This document shows, piece by piece, positions 53,166 to 60,775 of a stretch of DNA of 64,000 nucleotides. The notes below the pieces were generated by a model. The model had not been told where the DNA came from. It saw only the letters and a list, made by a program, of their open reading frames with translations, and did no database searches. The number at the start of each line of letters is the position of its first letter. Position 1 is the first letter of the stretch. A program made the translations under genes and the position numbers. Source of the DNA: Verrucomicrobiota bacterium (GTDB lineage: Bacteria > Verrucomicrobiota > Verrucomicrobiia > CAIQCK01); assembly GCA_026397915.1 (NCBI GenBank), contig JAPLTX010000008.1:62001-126000 (forward strand). The letters run 5' to 3'.

Positions 53166-54578
53166 ATGAGCCATCGGCTGGTCAAAGATTTGCGGCGACG
53201 GGAATTCCTCGGGGCCGCCCTTTCTGCCGGGGCGGCCGGTCTGACGTGTTGGGTTTCATCCAGTCAGGCGGCCAAGACGAAGCCTCGTCTTCTGGCTGGC
53301 GAAGGTGTGGTTGATATCACGCCCCCCTTGGGAATTGAGATGGGAGGTTTCCACCGCAAGCCGGGCGACGAGCGGCGGATCAAGGGTGTCCGGCAGCGGA
53401 CGGCGGTTCGAGCCTTGGTCCTCCGCATGGGCGACACGCAGGTTGCCATCTGTTCGATGGATATCGCGGCCATCGGCTGCGCGATGTCCGATCGGATTCG
53501 CAAGAAAGTGGCTGCGCAGACGGGCATTCGCGCCGAGAACGTTCGTCTTTGCGCCACACATACGCATTCCACGCCGGGCTTCTGTTATCTTCGCCAATGG
53601 GGCGCGCTGCCGGTTGATTATATGCAATTGGTGGAGAAGCGAACCGTTGCTGCCGTCATTCGGGCGAAAGCTGACCTCGCTTCGGCCGAGGTCTTGCTGG
53701 GCAAGACGCGGGTGGCCGGCGGCAATCACAATCGCACGGTCAAGACCTGTCCGGCGGACGCCGAGTTCAATAAGGACTCGACCGACGCCCAGCGATGGCT
53801 CGATACGATGCTCCACGCGCTGGTGTTTCATCGCGCCAGCGGAAAACGCAGCCTCGTATGGCACCATTTTTCCGCCCATGCGGTTTGCTTCGCGGATGAA
53901 ATGGCGGGGCCGGATTGGCCCGGAGCGGTTGCCGCCCGGATCCGCCAGAAGACAAGACTCGAACCGTCGTTCCTGCAGGGCCATGCGGGCGACGTCAATC
54001 CGGGCGACGGAAGCAACTGGCGTGGCGAAATCGAACAAACGACTGAGGCGATCACTCCCGCACTCGAGCGGGCGATAGCCGGGGCGAAACCGGTGCAGAT
54101 TGACTGCTTGCGGGCTGGCAGCCAGCCGTTCCAGATTCCACTGGACATGGAGCTGTTCCAAAGCTGGCGGGAATTCTATCGCAAGGATCCGTCCAAGTGC
54201 ACAAGCGGCCCATGGGTTGACGCGGGATTTGCGGCCGATTGGTTCCGCAGCAATGCCGATCGGGACGTGAAACAGACGCGCCTGCCGGTCACGCTCAGCG
54301 CCATCCAACTGGGGCCGATCGGGCTGGTGTTTCATCCGGCCGAGTTATACAGCTACTACGGCTTGGCGATCCGCCGCGATTCGCCTTTGCCCGACACGCT
54401 CGTCGTCGGTTATACGGATGGGATCATTGGCTACCTGACGGACCCAACCGCCTACCAAAAGAGTGAATATGCGGCGATGACCGTGCCGAAGATTCTCAAC
54501 TACCCTCCCTTTGTGCCCACGGCCGCCGCTCAGATGACGGCAGAAGCTCTGAATCTATTGAAGCGGACGGTGGCATAA
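53166..54578 (+). CDS. Tat-exported neutral/alkaline ceramidase-like protein
   Basis: A 470-residue protein with a Tat signal (RRREFLGAALSAGAAGL). GEGVVDITPPLGIEMGGF is the N-terminal motif of the neutral/alkaline ceramidase family. CATHTHSTPGFCYLR, around residues 129-143, carries the zinc-binding histidines. QGHAGDVNPGDG and ELYSYYGL near the C-terminal half also match. Family members hydrolyse ceramide or serve as uncharacterised zinc hydrolases; many PVC proteins of this family are of unknown role. The protein is shorter than full ceramidases and lacks the C-terminal beta domain. The gene ends 68 bases before the convergent ABC ATPase. Confidence 0.85.
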   Translation: MSHRLVKDLRRREFLGAALSAGAAGLTCWVSSSQAAKTKPRLLAGEGVVDITPPLGIEMGGFHRKPGDERRIKGVRQRTAVRALVLRMGDTQVAICSMDIAAIGCAMSDRIRKKVAAQTGIRAENVRLCATHTHSTPGFCYLRQWGALPVDYMQLVEKRTVAAVIRAKADLASAEVLLGKTRVAGGNHNRTVKTCPADAEFNKDSTDAQRWLDTMLHALVFHRASGKRSLVWHHFSAHAVCFADEMAGPDWPGAVAARIRQKTRLEPSFLQGHAGDVNPGDGSNWRGEIEQTTEAITPALERAIAGAKPVQIDCLRAGSQPFQIPLDMELFQSWREFYRKDPSKCTSGPWVDAGFAADWFRSNADRDVKQTRLPVTLSAIQLGPIGLVFHPAELYSYYGLAIRRDSPLPDTLVVGYTDGIIGYLTDPTAYQKSEYAAMTVPKILNYPPFVPTAAAQMTAEALNLLKRTVA

Positions 54579-54645
54579 AGGACGGGCATTGTATCAGCCT
54601 TTCCAGCAGGCTGGGTCACACCACCAGACATTGGCTGAAGACAGC

Positions 54646-55320
54646 TCAGCCGCCGGCCAGCTTGCCGTTCTCCATGCGCAGAGCGCGGTGCGAAACCTGC
54701 GCCGCTTTCGGGTCGTGAGTCACCAGCAGCACCGCGCCGCCTTCCTTCGCAAAGCCGGCAAGGCAGTCGAGCACCATCCGGCCGTTCTCCTCGTCGAGGT
54801 TGCCGGTCGGCTCGTCGGCCAACAGCAGCTTTGGCCGGTTCAACAGCGCACGGGCGAGCGCCACGCGCTGGCGTTCGCCGGTGCTTAACTCCGACGGCAC
54901 GTGGCTTGCCCGGCTGGCGAGGCCGAAGCGCTTGATCAACTCGTTCGCCCGTTCCTTTGCGTCGGCGGCGCGTGAGGCGAGCGCGGCGGTCAGGACGTTG
55001 TCGAGCACGTTGAGATAGTGGACGAGATGAAACTGCTGGAACACGAAACCGATGTGTGTGGCGCGAAATGCGGCGCGCTGTTCGGCCGACAGCTTGTAAG
55101 GTTCCTCGCCCGCGACGACGACGGCGCCGCTGTCCGGTTGCATCAAGACGCCGGCGGCCATCAGCAACGTCGTCTTGCCGCTGCCGCTTGGCCCCTGCAC
55201 CGCCACAAACTCGCCCGCGCCGATCCGCAACGAGACGCCCTCCACCGCCCGCACCACGCCGTCCGACCGGCGGAAATGTTTCTGCACGTCGCGCAGTTCG
55301 AGGATGATGTCCATGCTCAT
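54646..55320 (-). CDS. ABC transporter ATPase (LolD/MacB-like)
   Basis: ATP-binding subunit of a MacB/LolD-type ABC exporter, about 224 residues. Walker A is GPSGSGKTT (residues 43-51). Signature: LSTGERQRVALARALL. Walker B: LLLADEPTGNLD. H-loop: LLVTHDP. The ATG at 55320 overlaps the TGA of the permease gene upstream (ATGA), giving translational coupling; an alternative ATG is at 55314. The subunit acts in the cytoplasm with the FtsX-like permease, probably in lipoprotein or macrolide-type export across the inner membrane. Confidence 0.92.
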   Translation of the reverse strand: MSMDIILELRDVQKHFRRSDGVVRAVEGVSLRIGAGEFVAVQGPSGSGKTTLLMAAGVLMQPDSGAVVVAGEEPYKLSAEQRAAFRATHIGFVFQQFHLVHYLNVLDNVLTAALASRAADAKERANELIKRFGLASRASHVPSELSTGERQRVALARALLNRPKLLLADEPTGNLDEENGRMVLDCLAGFAKEGGAVLLVTHDPKAAQVSHRALRMENGKLAGG

Positions 55321-56555
55321 TCCTGCCTCAGAATGTCCGCGGGATCCTGTTGCGCGGCCAGCAGCGCCGGAACCCAGCTCGCCAGCGCCGCCAGCAATGG
55401 CGCGCCGACGAACACCGCCGCCAACAACGGCGCGTTGAACTCCGCGCCCGCAATCGCCACCTGTCCCGCCGCGTAGCCCAGGCACGCGCCTGCCACGCCC
55501 ATCGCGACAGCGCGGCCCAGGAACAGCCAGAGAACTTGCCGCGCACGCACGCCGAGCGCGCGCAGCACGCCGATTTCGCCGCGCCGCTCGCGCACGTTCG
55601 CCAGCGAGAGAAACCCAATCCAGATCGCGCAGCCAAGCACAACGAGCGGCACGAACACCGCCGCGAACGCCTCGCGTTCGCTCCGCAGCCGCGCGCGGCC
55701 CTGCTTCTCGCGCTCGATGGTCGCGACTGCCTCGGCCTCGGCGCGACGTCGCGCCTCGGCCCGCGCGATAGCCTGTGAGGCGAACTCGATGACTTGCGTG
55801 TCGGGCAGGACTTTCTCGATCTCGGCGCGGATGAGCGGCAACCGCGCGTCAGCGCACGTGCAGTCCAGCGCGAGGATGCCGTTGATCTGCCCTTCCTTGC
55901 CGAGCATCGCCTGCGCTTCGGCGAGGTTGATCCACGCGGTGATGTCGTCCTTAGTGCCGTGCTCCTCGTTGAGCTTCGCGACGGTGAACTCGCGCCCCAT
56001 CAGCCGCGTCTTGTCGCCGACCTTGAGCTTCAGGCCCTGGTGCAGTTCGGCGCCGAGCACGATCTTGCCGGCCTGCACCGGCTCCAGCAACGGCTTCTGG
56101 CCCGCGCCGCGCATATAGACCTCGCCGCGCACGCCCATCAACAGGATTGTGCGGCCCGTCTCCGGCCATTTCACCTTCTGCTGGAGGCTGGGCAGGACGT
56201 GGTTGATGGTCGCGACGCGGCTCTTCGCGAGGCGCGTGGCGTATTCCTCCGGCATGTATTTCGTGGCGTAATCGTCGGCGTAGAGGTCGCTGAGCTTCTG
56301 GTCCTTCGGGAGGATGAGGACGTTGAAACCGAGCTTGAGCGTGATGCGGCGGTAATCGTCCGCAAGCAGTTCCATCTTCTCCTGCGTCTCGGCTTGTTTG
56401 GCGGCGATGATCCGCTCGGTGCGGCGGTCGTGGTTGCGAAGACTGGCGAGCGCGCCAACCAGACAGCCCACCGCCGCAAGCACCGAGAGCACGCCGAGCG
56501 CGAAGCTCAGCTTGCGGAACAGAATCTCACGGATGATAAGCCGGCCAATGTTCAC
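55317..56555 (-). CDS. FtsX-like ABC transporter permease
   Basis: Permease with an N-terminal transmembrane segment (LSFALGVLSVLAAVGCLVGALAS), a large extracytoplasmic (MacB_PCD-like) domain and three C-terminal helices. The latter include VRERRGEIGVLRALGVRARQ, the classic FtsX/MacB motif. About 412 residues. The open frame extends upstream through the neighbouring gene; the GTG at 56555 is chosen because it lies 5 bases after the upstream stop and starts VNIGRLIIREILFRK, a typical N-terminus. The extracytoplasmic domain has an unusual coiled Arg/Glu-rich stretch (ARAEARRRAEAEAVATIERE) near residues 270-290. It belongs with the ATPase and the membrane-anchored partner. Confidence 0.88.
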   Translation of the reverse strand: MNIGRLIIREILFRKLSFALGVLSVLAAVGCLVGALASLRNHDRRTERIIAAKQAETQEKMELLADDYRRITLKLGFNVLILPKDQKLSDLYADDYATKYMPEEYATRLAKSRVATINHVLPSLQQKVKWPETGRTILLMGVRGEVYMRGAGQKPLLEPVQAGKIVLGAELHQGLKLKVGDKTRLMGREFTVAKLNEEHGTKDDITAWINLAEAQAMLGKEGQINGILALDCTCADARLPLIRAEIEKVLPDTQVIEFASQAIARAEARRRAEAEAVATIEREKQGRARLRSEREAFAAVFVPLVVLGCAIWIGFLSLANVRERRGEIGVLRALGVRARQVLWLFLGRAVAMGVAGACLGYAAGQVAIAGAEFNAPLLAAVFVGAPLLAALASWVPALLAAQQDPADILRQE

Positions 56556-56560
56556 GGGTG

Positions 56561-57667
56561 TCAGCGGTTTCGTTTCTTCAGCGTGAGCGCGGCAGTCAAC
56601 ACGCCGATGACCACCACGACGATCAACAGAACAAGAACGACGTTTCGAATCAAAGGCGAAGCCGGCGGCTTGATGGGTGCGACAGGAGTGGCTTGCGCCA
56701 CCTGTCCCGTCTGGCCCGCCGCGGCCAGCGCCGAGAGGCTGATCAGCGGCGGCAACGGCGGGTCCTTCACCGCCTGGCCCGTCAACGCGGCGTCCCAGTC
56801 GGTCGCCACCAGCAAGTCCACGCCGGGGTTCATTGATTTCACTTCGCACGAGCAAGCGCCGCAGATGAAAGCAATCACGTTCTCGATCAACTCAGTCGTC
56901 ACCTGCCCGCCGGCAAATCCGTCGAGCGCGCGCCCGCGGCCGAACACCGGAAAGACGAGCGATCCCTTTTCCTTGGCAACTTCTTCGCGCAGCCCACACA
57001 GCATCCGCACGAACATCTGCTCCGCTGGGTCGTTATGCGACACGCGTAGCACCGAGAACGCGATGCGCAGCGGAACGTCGGCGCTCATCGTCGGGTCGTC
57101 AGGCGCGGCTGGCGGCAGTTCGACTTCCTTTTCGATCCGCTTGAGTTCCGTCGCGAGCTGGTCGGCGACCTTCTTGTCCTGCGCAACGTCGCCGCTTTCG
57201 AGCAGAAGCCAGACCGCCGACTCACCCTTTTGCAGCCGCTCGGCCAGCTGGCGGCGGGCGGGCGAATCCACGAGGCCTCGGACGTTTTCGATGGTCAGCG
57301 GCCCTGACCACAGCGGGTGGTTCGTCTGGCTGCTGGCCGGATATTGGACCACCACCGCCGGCAAAGGCGCGTCCTTGACGAGATTCCACGTGTCTTTGTG
57401 ATAGGGCGGCAGTTCCTTCGCCACGTCCACGACGGCGACGGCGAGGTTGGCGGAGCTTTCGCTCGCGGCGGTGAGCGCCTTCGCGACCTCCTTCTGCGCG
57501 CCGGCCAGATCGTCCCGATGAAACACGGTGACTCGATAAACGTCCGCCGGCCAGCGTTCCAGCGCGTAACGGAACACGGGCACGTTGCAGGCGGCCACGT
57601 CGCCGGCGGCGGCCCAGCCGAGCGCCGCGAGCAGCGCGGTGGAAAGCATTCGACACGTCTTGTTCAC
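56561..57667 (-). CDS. Exported membrane-anchored protein, ABC-operon partner
   Basis: A 368-residue protein with a signal peptide (MNKTCRMLSTALLAALGWAAAG), a large extracytoplasmic domain and a C-terminal anchor (VVLVLLIVVVVIGVLTAALTLKKRNR region). The motif CNVPVFRYALERWPADVY at residues 27-44 looks like a conserved feature of PVC proteins found beside FtsX/ABC genes. FICGACSCEVKSMNPG carries a Cys-rich turn. No family is assigned with certainty. It could be a substrate-handling or periplasmic component of the exporter encoded immediately downstream (5-base gap). It lies 44 bases after the sulfatase-GH fusion on the same strand. Confidence 0.75.
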   Translation of the reverse strand: MNKTCRMLSTALLAALGWAAAGDVAACNVPVFRYALERWPADVYRVTVFHRDDLAGAQKEVAKALTAASESSANLAVAVVDVAKELPPYHKDTWNLVKDAPLPAVVVQYPASSQTNHPLWSGPLTIENVRGLVDSPARRQLAERLQKGESAVWLLLESGDVAQDKKVADQLATELKRIEKEVELPPAAPDDPTMSADVPLRIAFSVLRVSHNDPAEQMFVRMLCGLREEVAKEKGSLVFPVFGRGRALDGFAGGQVTTELIENVIAFICGACSCEVKSMNPGVDLLVATDWDAALTGQAVKDPPLPPLISLSALAAAGQTGQVAQATPVAPIKPPASPLIRNVVLVLLIVVVVIGVLTAALTLKKRNR

Positions 57668-57711
57668 AACGCGTTTCTTATAACACCACCGGCGGCGTTC
57701 CGCTCTTGTTT

Positions 57712-60621
57712 TCAGTTTCTGCCGGTGAGCTTGCGGATGTAGGCAGCTTCCTCCGGACGATACGGCTTGCCGTCAGCGCGGAAGATGTCGTGGAACCAGA
57801 GCGGCGGCTCGCCGACGTAGGCTTTCTTCCAACTGTCCCACGGGTAGATCGTCTGCGTCTTGCCAGAAACGAGGCCCCAGTTGTAGGCGGCGACGCGCTG
57901 CTCCTTCATGAAGCCGAGGTTCGGCTCGAAGAAGCTGCCGTTGCCGCGCGACATGTATTCGGTGCAGAGAACCGGCCGGTTGTAGCGGCGAAGGTTGGCG
58001 ACGCACTGCTTGAGTTCGTCGAGCTTGCCGTAATTGTGGAAGCTGATGATGTCGGAGTTCTCGATCTGGATGACCTCCATCGGCCGCAGCGCGCCCGCAT
58101 CGGCCCACGTGCCCTGCCAGACGCCGCTGGTCAGCGGCTGCGTCGGCCGCGCCTCGCGCGCCCACGCGAAAGCCTTCGTCAGCAACGGCCGCACGAAGCT
58201 GGGCTTGTCCTTCGGCTCCTGCGCGCCGTAGGAACTGTCGTTGAGATTGTTCGGCTCGTTCCAGATGTCCCACACCTGCACGCGCCGGTCGTCGTGGAAG
58301 CGCCCCACCACGCCGCCGACGTAATCGCGCAGCGCGGCGTGCCGCGACGGGTTCTTGAGCACGTCGGCGCCGGGCGACTGCACCCAGCCGGAGTTGTGGA
58401 GGCCGGGCCTCGGCTCGCGTTGTTTGCCGAGTTTCGGGAACGGATCCCAGCACGAATCGAACAGCACGAACATCACGCCGATACCGTGCTTGTCGGCGAC
58501 GGCGAGGAACTTGTCGAGCTGGTCGAGGAAACCTTTCGGGTCCTGCTCCCAGAGCAAGTGATGCAGGAACACGCGCACGGAGTTGAAGCCGAGCGATGCG
58601 GCCCAGCCCAGCTCGCGGTCGTTGACGACGGGGTCGAACGTGTCGGCTTGGAACATCTCCAGTTGGTTGATGGCGGTGCTCGGCGCGTAGTTGCAGCCGA
58701 GCAGCCAGCCGCGTTGGTTGAGCCAGGCGTCGGCCTTCTTGGCGGGCCAGCGTCCGGGCGCGCCGGCGGCAGCTTTTTTGGGCTGCGGCGTCTTCAGTTC
58801 GGGATACGGCATGACGTTGGCGCGCTTGGCCCACGCTTCCCATTTCGCCGCCATCTCTTTGACACGCTCGGGCTGCGCGGCGGCGAGGTCGTGCATTTCG
58901 GTGCGGTCGGCCTCCATGTCGTAGAGTTCCCACGGACCGTCAGCGCCTTTCGCTACGAGTTTCCATTTGCCGTCGCGGATGGCGCGGTTGCGCTCGTGTT
59001 CCCAAAAGAGCGGCTGTTGCCGCGTGATCGGCTTCCCCTCAAAGGCGGGTCGCAGGCTGACGCCTTCCAAAGCAGGCGCGCCTGCAATCTTCGGACGGCT
59101 CCCCTCACCCTGGCCCTCTCCCCTCGCAAGCGAGGGGAGAGGGGAATCCGTCGCCGTTGTGCGCACCGAAAGATTTCCGGGCGAAGAATCTCTCCCTCTC
59201 CCCGCGTCAGCGGGGAGAGGGCCGGGGTGAGGGGCCGCGGCGACATCCACGCACGTCGCCGCTATATCAATAAGGTGGCCCGGCGTGTGGACGAGTTGGT
59301 TGCGCTGCGACGCGGTGATGCCGGCAGGCCAGTGGGCGATGAGCGGCGTGGAGATGCCGCCTTCGTGGACCCAATGTTTGTATTCGCGGAACGGCGTGTT
59401 CGAAACGTTGGCCCAGCCACGGCCGTAGGCGATGTAGGTGTCCTCCGGGCCGGGCATGACGCCGGGGCCGGTGCGCACGGGCCGGCCGTCGCGCGTCTGC
59501 ATCGGCGGCACGATCTGCGGCTGGAGATCGTCGGGGCCGAACGGCTTGTAGTTCGTGGTCTTGATCTGCTCGGCGTTGGACTGGCGGCCCGTCGGCTCGG
59601 CGCACGCGCCGTTGTCCTGGAGGAAGAAGATGAGCGTGTTGTCGAACTGCCCTTGCCGCTTCAGTTCCGCAACGATGCGGCCGATGCCTTGGTCCATGCG
59701 GTCCACCATCGCCGCATAGACCTCCATGCAACGCGCCTCCCACGCCTTATCCTGCACCGCCGCCCAGTCCTCGGCCTGCGGCGTCATCTGCCAGTTTGCG
59801 TTCACCAAACCGAGCTGTTTCGTCCGCGCGAGCCGCGCCGCGCGGAACGGCTCGTAGCCGCCGTCATATTTGCCGCGATACTTCGCAATGTCCTCCGGCA
59901 GCGCGTGCATCGGCCAGTGCGCCGCAGTGTAGGCCACATAGAAGAAGAACGGCTGGCCCGCGCGCTGAGCCGCGTGTTCCTTGAGGAACTTCACTGCGTT
60001 GTCGCTGATGGCGTCGGTGTAATAGAACTTCTTCGGCCGGTATTCGGCGTCGTTCTCCGGTGTGATGAACTTGTTGCCGCGGCAGAGCGTGGTCGGGTCG
60101 TAGAAGTTTCCGCCGCCCGTGATCGTCCCGTAAAACCGGTCGAAGCCGCGCTGCAACGGCCAGTTGTAGTTCGGCTCGTCCGGCTTGCGCTCATGCTTGG
60201 TGACGTGCCACTTGCCGCACATGTAGGTGGCGTAGCCGGCGGGCTTGAGTTGCTCGGCGATGGTCGGCGTGTCGCGGCGCAGGTCGCCTTGGTAGCCCGG
60301 CAGCATGCTGCGGCTGCTGGTCATGTGGCCCATGCCGGCTTGGTGCGGGTAGAGGCCGGTGATCAACGACGCGCGCGTAGGGCAGCAGCGCGCCGTGTTG
60401 TAGAACTGCGTGAACCGCAATCCGTCCGCCGCAAGCGCGTCCAGCGTCGGCGTCCGGATTTCGCCGCCGTAGCAACCGAGATCGGAGAATCCCATGTCAT
60501 CGGAGAGAATGACGAGGATGTTCGGCCGGGCCGCCGCGCCGAGAACGGAGCTGGCGACGAAACCAATCAAGCTGCAAAGGGCGAGGAGGGTGAGGAACAT
60601 GGAGGCGCGAATCGTTTTCAT
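57712..60621 (-). CDS. Sulfatase 15 fused to a GH5-like glycosidase
   Basis: A 969-residue exported bifunctional protein. ATG 60621 starts the signal peptide (ending SSVLGA). The AtsA-like sulfatase (about 30-600) has RPNILVILSDDMGFSD, NTARCCPTRASLITG (formylglycine Cys79), CGKWHVTKH, FFLQDNGAC and WVHEGGISTPLI. After a basic linker (PQPKKAAAGAPGRWPAKK) comes a GH5-like TIM barrel (about 630-969) with NQRGWLLGCNYAPSTAINQ, VWDIWNEPNN (Glu789, acid/base) and VLCTEYMSRGN (Glu888, nucleophile). Residues about 463-507 come from an inserted repeat (59101-59234). Cutting sulfate and glycosidic bond in one polypeptide would suit processive degradation. The substrate is unknown. Confidence 0.9.
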   Translation of the reverse strand: MKTIRASMFLTLLALCSLIGFVASSVLGAAARPNILVILSDDMGFSDLGCYGGEIRTPTLDALAADGLRFTQFYNTARCCPTRASLITGLYPHQAGMGHMTSSRSMLPGYQGDLRRDTPTIAEQLKPAGYATYMCGKWHVTKHERKPDEPNYNWPLQRGFDRFYGTITGGGNFYDPTTLCRGNKFITPENDAEYRPKKFYYTDAISDNAVKFLKEHAAQRAGQPFFFYVAYTAAHWPMHALPEDIAKYRGKYDGGYEPFRAARLARTKQLGLVNANWQMTPQAEDWAAVQDKAWEARCMEVYAAMVDRMDQGIGRIVAELKRQGQFDNTLIFFLQDNGACAEPTGRQSNAEQIKTTNYKPFGPDDLQPQIVPPMQTRDGRPVRTGPGVMPGPEDTYIAYGRGWANVSNTPFREYKHWVHEGGISTPLIAHWPAGITASQRNQLVHTPGHLIDIAATCVDVAAAPHPGPLPADAGRGRDSSPGNLSVRTTATDSPLPSLARGEGQGEGSRPKIAGAPALEGVSLRPAFEGKPITRQQPLFWEHERNRAIRDGKWKLVAKGADGPWELYDMEADRTEMHDLAAAQPERVKEMAAKWEAWAKRANVMPYPELKTPQPKKAAAGAPGRWPAKKADAWLNQRGWLLGCNYAPSTAINQLEMFQADTFDPVVNDRELGWAASLGFNSVRVFLHHLLWEQDPKGFLDQLDKFLAVADKHGIGVMFVLFDSCWDPFPKLGKQREPRPGLHNSGWVQSPGADVLKNPSRHAALRDYVGGVVGRFHDDRRVQVWDIWNEPNNLNDSSYGAQEPKDKPSFVRPLLTKAFAWAREARPTQPLTSGVWQGTWADAGALRPMEVIQIENSDIISFHNYGKLDELKQCVANLRRYNRPVLCTEYMSRGNGSFFEPNLGFMKEQRVAAYNWGLVSGKTQTIYPWDSWKKAYVGEPPLWFHDIFRADGKPYRPEEAAYIRKLTGRN
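59101..59234. repeat. 134-base inverted repeat (CCCCTCACCC type) inside a sulfatase
   Basis: The ends CCCCTCACCCTGGCCCTCTC... and ...GAGAGGGCCGGGGTGAGGGG are inverse copies (22 of 23 positions). Each arm also has its own internal hairpin. It lies in frame inside sulfatase 15 and is translated as a Gly/Pro/Arg-rich insert (HPGPLPADAGRGRD at one end, GEGQGEG at the other). From memory it belongs to a very widespread intergenic repeat type. Confidence 0.85.
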
Positions 60622-60775
60622 GGATTGTCTTGGCTGGCTGGCATGATACGCGGCCCAACACAGGCGGCAACGACTGTTTGCGGCAGAATCCGCCTGCGCC
60701 AGCTCATTCTGCACTTGCCGTCCGCAACGTTGACGCTACGATGCCGACACAAGCAGAGATCATCACGACCATCCT
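60622..60775. promoter_or_regulatory. Divergent intergenic region
   Basis: 154 bases between the divergent starts of sulfatase 15 and the ThuA/isomerase fusion must hold both promoters. I could not find a convincing -35/-10 pair or operator, so this is assigned by position only. Confidence 0.4.

Noticed and set aside
54595-54613. Short hairpin CAGCCT/AGGCTG between convergent genes
   Set aside because: Only 6 bp and no T-run, so it cannot be called a terminator with confidence.
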